Assembly (NCBI RefSeq): GCF_015558675.1
Contig: NZ_JADMOL010000005.1
Span: 288,601-352,600, forward strand
Reading direction: 5' to 3'
Origin: Paenibacillus sp. 1001270B_150601_E10
GTDB lineage: Bacteria > Bacillota > Bacilli > Paenibacillales > Paenibacillaceae
Length of the DNA: 64,000 nt
The notes under the pieces are model-generated. The model was not told the origin of the DNA. It did no database searches and was given only the letters and a program-made list of their open reading frames with translations. The position numbers were made by a program, and so were the translations under genes. This document shows positions 59,792 to 64,000 of this stretch, piece by piece (the stretch's first letter is position 1; the number at the start of each line of letters is the position of its first letter).

Positions 59792-60730
59792 TTAATCGAA
59801 ATCTTCCGAATCCTCGTTAATTTGCTCCGTCAGCTTATTCGTGAACTGAAGTGCCGCATTGTAGCCCATGCGCTTCAATCTGAAGTTCATCGCCGCAACC
59901 TCGATAATAACAGCCAGATTTCGACCCGGTCGAACCGGTACCGTAACAAGAGGCACATCGGTATCAATAATACGTGTAGTCTCTTCATCCAAGCCGAGAC
60001 GGTCGTATTGCTTATCCTGCTGCCAGTTCTCAAGGCGAATCACGACACTGATTCGTTTGTTGTTCCGAATAGCTCCGGCGCCAAACAAGGTCATTACATT
60101 AATAATACCTATTCCTCTAATTTCCAGCAAGTGACGGATCAATTCTGGAGCAGACCCATGCAAATGGTTGCCGGAGGTTTGGCGAATCTCAACCGCATCA
60201 TCGGCCACCAAGCGATGCCCGCGTTTTACAAGCTCTAGCGCCGTTTCACTCTTACCAATACCACTGCCGCCTGTGATCAGCATCCCGACGCCATAAATAT
60301 CAACCAATACCCCGTGAATCGTTGCAGTTGGTGCTAATTTGCGCTCCAGGAAATCCGTAATGCGGCTAAGCAGAATCGTAGAAGCGGCAGATGAACGAAG
60401 CAACGGAATATTGCGCTCCTCACAGACCTCCACAAGCCCTGACGGAACATCCAGGCTACGGGTAATGATAATGCATGGCAGTTCAGGTGAAGCAAAGTGA
60501 TTCAAGCGATCACGTCGAATATCCTCAGGCAATGTATCTAAAAAGGCAATTTCCGTCTTACCAAGCATCTGAATGCGCTCAGTTGGATGATAATCAAAAT
60601 ATCCGGCCATCTCTAACCCTGGACGGTGTACATCATCTACGGTAATGGCATTTTTCATTCCTTCTTGGCCAGCAAGCACTTCTAAATGAAACTGCCCTAC
60701 GAGCTCTGACACCTTCACCTTCTTGACCAT
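59792..60730 (-). CDS. hprK: HPr kinase/phosphorylase
   Basis: Phosphorylates HPr and Crh on Ser46 when glycolytic intermediates are high and dephosphorylates them when phosphate is high; the master sensor for CcpA-mediated repression. 312 residues. His139 (TIHGV), Walker [11 protein letters not shown] (154-163) and the HprK signature [15 protein letters not shown] are intact. GGAG lies nine bases before the ATG. It heads hprK-lgt-ppaX-yvoF. Confidence 0.97.
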   Translation of the reverse strand: MVKKVKVSELVGQFHLEVLAGQEGMKNAITVDDVHRPGLEMAGYFDYHPTERIQMLGKTEIAFLDTLPEDIRRDRLNHFASPELPCIIITRSLDVPSGLVEVCEERNIPLLRSSAASTILLSRITDFLERKLAPTATIHGVLVDIYGVGMLITGGSGIGKSETALELVKRGHRLVADDAVEIRQTSGNHLHGSAPELIRHLLEIRGIGIINVMTLFGAGAIRNNKRISVVIRLENWQQDKQYDRLGLDEETTRIIDTDVPLVTVPVRPGRNLAVIIEVAAMNFRLKRMGYNAALQFTNKLTEQINEDSEDFD

Positions 60731-60813
60731 GGTTATTCACTCCTCATCTCATATGTAGAACATCAGCTTCCCTTCAAATTGGTAAGTTTCTGATGCTTTT
60801 TCTCATTGTTACC

Positions 60814-60842
60814 ATCGTATCGGAAATTGATTGTGAAATCAA
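60814..60842 (-). promoter_or_regulatory. Sigma-A promoter of the hprK operon
   Basis: Minus strand TTGATT (60837-60842), a 17-base spacer and TACGAT (60814-60819). The interval 60843-61032 shows nothing else I can support. Confidence 0.65.
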
Positions 60843-61032
60843 TGTGTGCCCTTTTTCTCAAGCATGCTTCAAAAGATGCGATTCAATAGAATGACATATT
60901 TGAGCCGCAATCGTTTCATTCATATTCGTTAACTTCTTGTACTAAACCAAGCTCTCTTTAAAAACGTCACACCCTTCGAAAGAACAGCCCCTAATAAAAG
61001 ATTCATGTTAACAGCAAAAGCCTGTAGACAGC

Positions 61033-61060
61033 AAAAAAGCCCAGTATGATCTACTGGGCT
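61033..61060 (-). terminator. Terminator of the msmX-type gene
   Basis: The stem AGCCCAGTA / TACTGGGCT, followed by T6 on the minus strand. Confidence 0.88.
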
Positions 61061-61074
61061 CTTATCGATATCGA

Positions 61075-62196
61075 TTAGTTCTCGAATACGTTCAATTCTG
61101 TCTCTTTATCGAATACATGAACTTTGTTCATGTCGATAGCAAGCTTGATGTTTTGACCTTCTTTAGCTGTGGAACGACCATCTACGCGAGCAATGATGCT
61201 GTCGTTGCCTACACCGTTCAGGTACAAGAACATTTCATGACCCATGTTCTCTGTAACTTCGATTGTAGCTGTGAACAAGCTGTTAGGAGAAGCTTCCAAG
61301 AATACAGGCTCTTCATGAATGTCTTCTGTACGTACGCCGAGGATAACCTCTTTGCCGATGTAGCCTTTTTCTCTCAATGTTTGAGCTTTACCTTGTGGTA
61401 CAACAACATTCAAGCCTGTTCCTTTGAAGTGAATTTCGCCATTCGCTTCAGTCAAGGAACCGTTGATGAAGTTCATTGTAGGGGATCCGATGAATCCTGC
61501 AACGAACATGTTCAGTGGGTGGTTATACAATACGTCTGGAGCAGCCGCTTGTTGAATAACGCCGTCTTTCATAACAACGATACGGTCACCCATCGTCATC
61601 GCTTCGATTTGGTCATGCGTTACGTAGATAACAGTTGTTTGAAGACGCTTAGCAAGCTTTGTGATCTCCGCGCGCATTTGTCCACGAAGTTTAGCATCCA
61701 AGTTAGAGAGCGGTTCGTCCATCAAGAATACTTGTGGCTCACGAACGATCGCACGTCCAAGAGCAACACGCTGACGTTGACCACCGGACAATGCCTTAGG
61801 CTTACGATCAAGCAAATGCTCAATATCCAAAATGCGTGCAGCTTCTTTAACACGCTTGTCAATATCTTCTTTTTTGAACTTACGCAATTTCAAACCAAAC
61901 GCCATGTTTTGGTATACGTTCATATGTGGATACAACGCGTAGGATTGGAATACCATCGCGATGTCGCGATCTTTAGGAGCTACGTCATTCACAAGACGAT
62001 CGCCGATAAACAAGTTACCTTCTGAAATCTCTTCAAGACCTGCGATCATACGAAGTGTTGTTGATTTACCACAACCGGAAGGACCTACAAGTACAAGGAA
62101 TTCCTTATCTTGAATGTCGAGGTTGATGTCGATAACCGTTGGTTTATCGGATCCTGGATATTTCTTGTATACATGTTCTAAGCGTACGCCTGCCAT
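61075..62196 (-). CDS. msmX: Multi-sugar ABC transporter ATP-binding protein (MsmX/UgpC type)
   Basis: An ATPase that in B. subtilis serves several carbohydrate importers lacking their own. 373 residues: Walker A GPSGCGKST, Q-loop MVFQSYALYPHMN, signature LSGGQRQR, Walker B FLMDEPLSNLD, switch His VTHDQIEAM, then C-terminal TOBE/OB regions (about 240-370) typical of the CUT1 class. AAGGGGG lies eight bases before the ATG. It is a single-gene unit with its own terminator. Both permease pairs in this window have EAA loops but no ATPase, so this is their most likely partner. Confidence 0.93.
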   Translation of the reverse strand: MAGVRLEHVYKKYPGSDKPTVIDINLDIQDKEFLVLVGPSGCGKSTTLRMIAGLEEISEGNLFIGDRLVNDVAPKDRDIAMVFQSYALYPHMNVYQNMAFGLKLRKFKKEDIDKRVKEAARILDIEHLLDRKPKALSGGQRQRVALGRAIVREPQVFLMDEPLSNLDAKLRGQMRAEITKLAKRLQTTVIYVTHDQIEAMTMGDRIVVMKDGVIQQAAAPDVLYNHPLNMFVAGFIGSPTMNFINGSLTEANGEIHFKGTGLNVVVPQGKAQTLREKGYIGKEVILGVRTEDIHEEPVFLEASPNSLFTATIEVTENMGHEMFLYLNGVGNDSIIARVDGRSTAKEGQNIKLAIDMNKVHVFDKETELNVFEN

Positions 62197-62220
62197 GAGT
62201 AATTCCCCCTTAGAGTCATT

Positions 62221-62236
62221 CTGAAATCGTTTCCTT
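62221..62236 (-). promoter_or_regulatory. cre-like site upstream of msmX
   Basis: Minus strand AAGGAAACGATTTCAG matches WTGNNARCGNWWWCAW at 14 of 16 positions and lies 25 bases upstream of the start codon. It is weaker than the other cre sites here. Confidence 0.35.
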
Positions 62237-62305
62237 TAATATATCCTTATGATAACTAAAGTTGAGGCAAATGACTATACACATACCTTACAAAAAAGCG
62301 CTTAC

Positions 62306-63427
62306 CTATTTCGTCACTTTGTACAATAGCAGGATCAGTTTCACTAAGACAGCATCCGAAAACGTTCTGACGTCGAGTCCCGTCTCCTGTTTGATCTTAT
62401 CTAATCGGTATAAAAGCGTGTTGCGATGAATATACAATCGCTTCGCTGTTTCACTCACACTGCAGTTATATTGGAAAAAGGTCTGGAGCGTCGTCATGGT
62501 TTCCGCATCTGTAAAGTTGTCATTTTTAATCACAACGCGTTGCATGAATTGCTTCCGAACCTCATCAGGGATACTGTAAACCAAGTGTTCCAAATGCAGC
62601 TCCCAAGGCAGGTGAATGCTCTCTGGAATATGGAAAGTTCGACCCAAATAGATGGTCTCTCTAAGTCTCGAGACAATCGCCGGTATGCCGTGTATAGGTG
62701 CGGTCGGATAGGCAACAGACAAATGGCTTTCACCGATCCACTGCGGTGCAAGCAGTTCGAACAATCCATGACAGTATGAGGTCAAATACTCCTCTAGCGT
62801 CTCCTTATTGTCCTCTTCTTCCTCAGGCTCAGCATTGGACGTAAGATTTTCCGGAACGAGGAAGAACCATTCCTTATCGGTTAATGGAACCACGACGAGG
62901 TCTCCGCCAAAGTATGATTTCAATAATTTATATAGTTGAGAATAGCTTGGTCCTTCACGATGGGATTGCTCCGTTACTAATAAGAAAGGAATCACGGTGC
63001 TGAAGAGCTTATTTTTCCAAGAGAAAGAATCCGGAACTTCAGCCTGCATATCTGAAGCCTGCAGTCTTTCCAGAATCCACTGACCTAGCAAAGAGGCTTG
63101 GTACTCATCCCCTGTAACCGAATGATTGGCTCCTTTTCGTTGTTGTGCTTCCATCCACAACAGCATTTGAAGCCACCCTTGATCACGCTCTGTTACTTGT
63201 GATGCGTCACAGAAGAGGAGTGTTACCTGAGAGGAGCCTTGCTTCCACAGCATATAGCAGTTTCCTTCATGCAGGACAACCTGCTGAGCTTGTGCTGCAG
63301 TACTGCCTTCCTCCTGCGATGGATCTTCTTCTAACCATTGCTTCCACGTATCGATCGGAATTGTTGTTGTCTCCAGCTTGTCCTGAATGATGCGTTCAAT
63401 TTGTTCTCGCAGCAATTGCTTCTCCAT
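62306..63427 (-). CDS. PucR/CdaR-type helix-turn-helix regulator
   Basis: 373 residues. The C-terminal 60 residues (TLQTFFQYNCSVSETAKRLY, IHRNTLLYRLDKIKQETGL) form the HTH_30 domain of the PucR/CdaR family. The N-terminal two thirds is not a recognised sensor: it contains a GGDEF-like-in-shape mixed region but no motif I can name, plus an acidic stretch (EPEEEEDNKE). The ATG at 63427 is nine bases from AGG; 63436 abuts it. It is on the same strand as and upstream of msmX, with 109 bases between, so it might regulate msmX. Its effector is unknown. Confidence 0.8.
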   Translation of the reverse strand: MEKQLLREQIERIIQDKLETTTIPIDTWKQWLEEDPSQEEGSTAAQAQQVVLHEGNCYMLWKQGSSQVTLLFCDASQVTERDQGWLQMLLWMEAQQRKGANHSVTGDEYQASLLGQWILERLQASDMQAEVPDSFSWKNKLFSTVIPFLLVTEQSHREGPSYSQLYKLLKSYFGGDLVVVPLTDKEWFFLVPENLTSNAEPEEEEDNKETLEEYLTSYCHGLFELLAPQWIGESHLSVAYPTAPIHGIPAIVSRLRETIYLGRTFHIPESIHLPWELHLEHLVYSIPDEVRKQFMQRVVIKNDNFTDAETMTTLQTFFQYNCSVSETAKRLYIHRNTLLYRLDKIKQETGLDVRTFSDAVLVKLILLLYKVTK

Positions 63428-63561
63428 CTTAATCATCCTATCTCACGTATCATACGGTAGTATTCCTGTTATCTGGTGAAACATGAATTCGTCCCTTACA
63501 TTGTAACATAGGCAATGGTTAGCTTCATATTCTCAATCCTTTCATGCATAAAAAAACATAA

Positions 63562-63675
63562 ACATATACGAAAAGCAAGTTAACGGAAGATGTTGAAGGC
63601 GTAATTGGTGCTGCAGTTATGGAAACTAAATTACCGAGGCGAATGAATAAAGTCGAAACGGACATAGAGAAGTGA
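63562..63675 (+). pseudogene. Possible gene fragment (37 codons, no start)
   Basis: A plus-strand frame opened by TAA at 63559 and closed by TGA at 63673 encodes a protein-like stretch containing LTEDVEGVIGAAVMETKLP. It has no start codon with a ribosome site at its beginning. It may be the 3' remnant of a lost gene or chance. The parent family is not recognised. Confidence 0.25.
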
Positions 63676-63787
63676 ATTCTCATTGTTGCATGTCACAAAC
63701 ATCCTGAGCCTGATTCAACCATAATCCAAAATAATGATATCTGCAAATCAACCCTGCATTCAAAATCAATAAAGATCCGCATATAGC

Positions 63788-63821
63788 AAAAAACAGCTCC
63801 AAGGTTTCCCTTAAAGCTGTT
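63788..63821 (-). terminator. Terminator of the tRNA-Tyr/tRNA-Lys unit
   Basis: The stem AACAGCT / AGCTGTT with inner AAGG/CCTT, followed by a T run on the minus strand. Confidence 0.8.
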
Positions 63822-63833
63822 CACATTCTAAAC

Positions 63834-63909
63834 TGGTGAGCCATGAAGGACTCGAACCTTCGACACCCTGATTAAAAGTCAGGTGCTCTACCAACTGAGC
63901 TAATGGCTC
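63834..63909 (-). tRNA. tRNA-Lys (anticodon TTT)
   Basis: 76 bases including encoded CCA. The acceptor stem is GAGCCAT/ATGGCTC, the anticodon loop CTTTTAA gives TTT, and the T-loop is TTCGAGT. It follows tRNA-Tyr by five bases. Confidence 0.96.
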
Positions 63910-63914
63910 GCAAA

Positions 63915-64000
63915 TGGTGGAGGATGATGGATTCGAACCACCGAACCCGGACGGGAACAGATTTACAGTCTGCTGCGTTTGGCCACTTCGCTAATCCTCC
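63915..64000 (-). tRNA. tRNA-Tyr (anticodon GTA)
   Basis: 86 bases including encoded CCA. The acceptor stem is GGAGGAT/ATCCTCC, the anticodon loop CTGTAAA gives GTA, and a long variable arm (class II tRNA) is present. The 5' end coincides with the window edge; the gene appears complete. Confidence 0.95.

Noticed and set aside
61117..62025. A 302-codon plus-strand frame across the msmX-type gene
   Set aside because: Antisense shadow of a conserved ABC ATPase; no motifs or ribosome site.

Overview
The window is a chromosomal segment of a Gram-positive, endospore-lineage Firmicute, most likely Paenibacillus or a close relative. This is inferred from three things: an S-layer-homology surface protein; three membrane-anchored YesN-type AraC regulators beside LplA/LplB/LplC-like sugar importers; and a core gene order matching the Bacillus subtilis clpP, crh-whiA-yvcK-yvcJ, trxB-yvcD, his and hprK-lgt-ppaX-yvoF region. 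Ribosome binding sites are strong (AGGAGG type), several genes start with TTG or GTG, and sigma-A promoters with 17-base spacers are easy to read. I see no IS element, prophage, CRISPR array or rRNA operon.

Layout from left to right. (1) 165-3155: an exported SLH-domain surface protein that converges on the glycolytic operon. (2) 3238-10403, minus strand: cggR-gap-pgk-tpiA-gpmI-eno, the lower-glycolysis operon, with a sigma-A promoter and a candidate CggR operator upstream of cggR. (3) A lone tRNA-Arg(CCG) with its own promoter and terminator. (4) 11069-19119: a carbohydrate-use locus holding a cytoplasmic heparinase II/III-like lyase, a divergent AraC sensor-regulator with a perfect cre site over its promoter, two permeases and a solute-binding lipoprotein. 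(5) clpP behind a perfect CtsR operator. (6) 20559-31027: a second AraC sensor-regulator, an asparaginase with a cre site in its leader, potABCD, a SIMPL protein, an endonuclease/exonuclease/phosphatase-fold hydrolase and a lipoprotein Cu/Zn superoxide dismutase. (7) 31204-38818: a second sugar locus with two permeases, a binding protein and a Gfo/Idh/MocA oxidoreductase under a cre-overlapped promoter, plus a divergent AraC regulator. (8) 39094-46540: a Crh/HPr-like protein, whiA, yvcK, yvcJ/rapZ, glcK, trxB and a yvcD-like TPR gene. (9) An 830-base gap that hides a promoter, a 44-codon reading frame, a 15-bp hairpin and a weak terminator. (10) 47375-54430: the histidine operon hisZ-G-D-B-H-A-F-IE. 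(11) An acyltransferase and a polysaccharide deacetylase, then yvoF-ppaX-lgt-hprK. (12) An msmX-type ATPase, a PucR-type regulator, and tRNA-Lys and tRNA-Tyr at the right edge.

Carbon control is the common theme. HprK (kinase of HPr Ser46), the Crh-locus HPr paralogue, glucokinase, CggR and YvcK are here, along with three convincing CcpA (cre) sites. Both sugar importers lack an ATPase gene; the MsmX-like ATPase at 61-62 kb is the obvious candidate to power them. The core is conserved. The novelty I can support lies in the regulatory DNA (an apparent attenuator before potABCD, a palindrome in the his leader), in the Crh-position protein that keeps His15, and in the hidden transcription unit at 46.7-47.2 kb. 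I did not find an obviously new multi-gene system.
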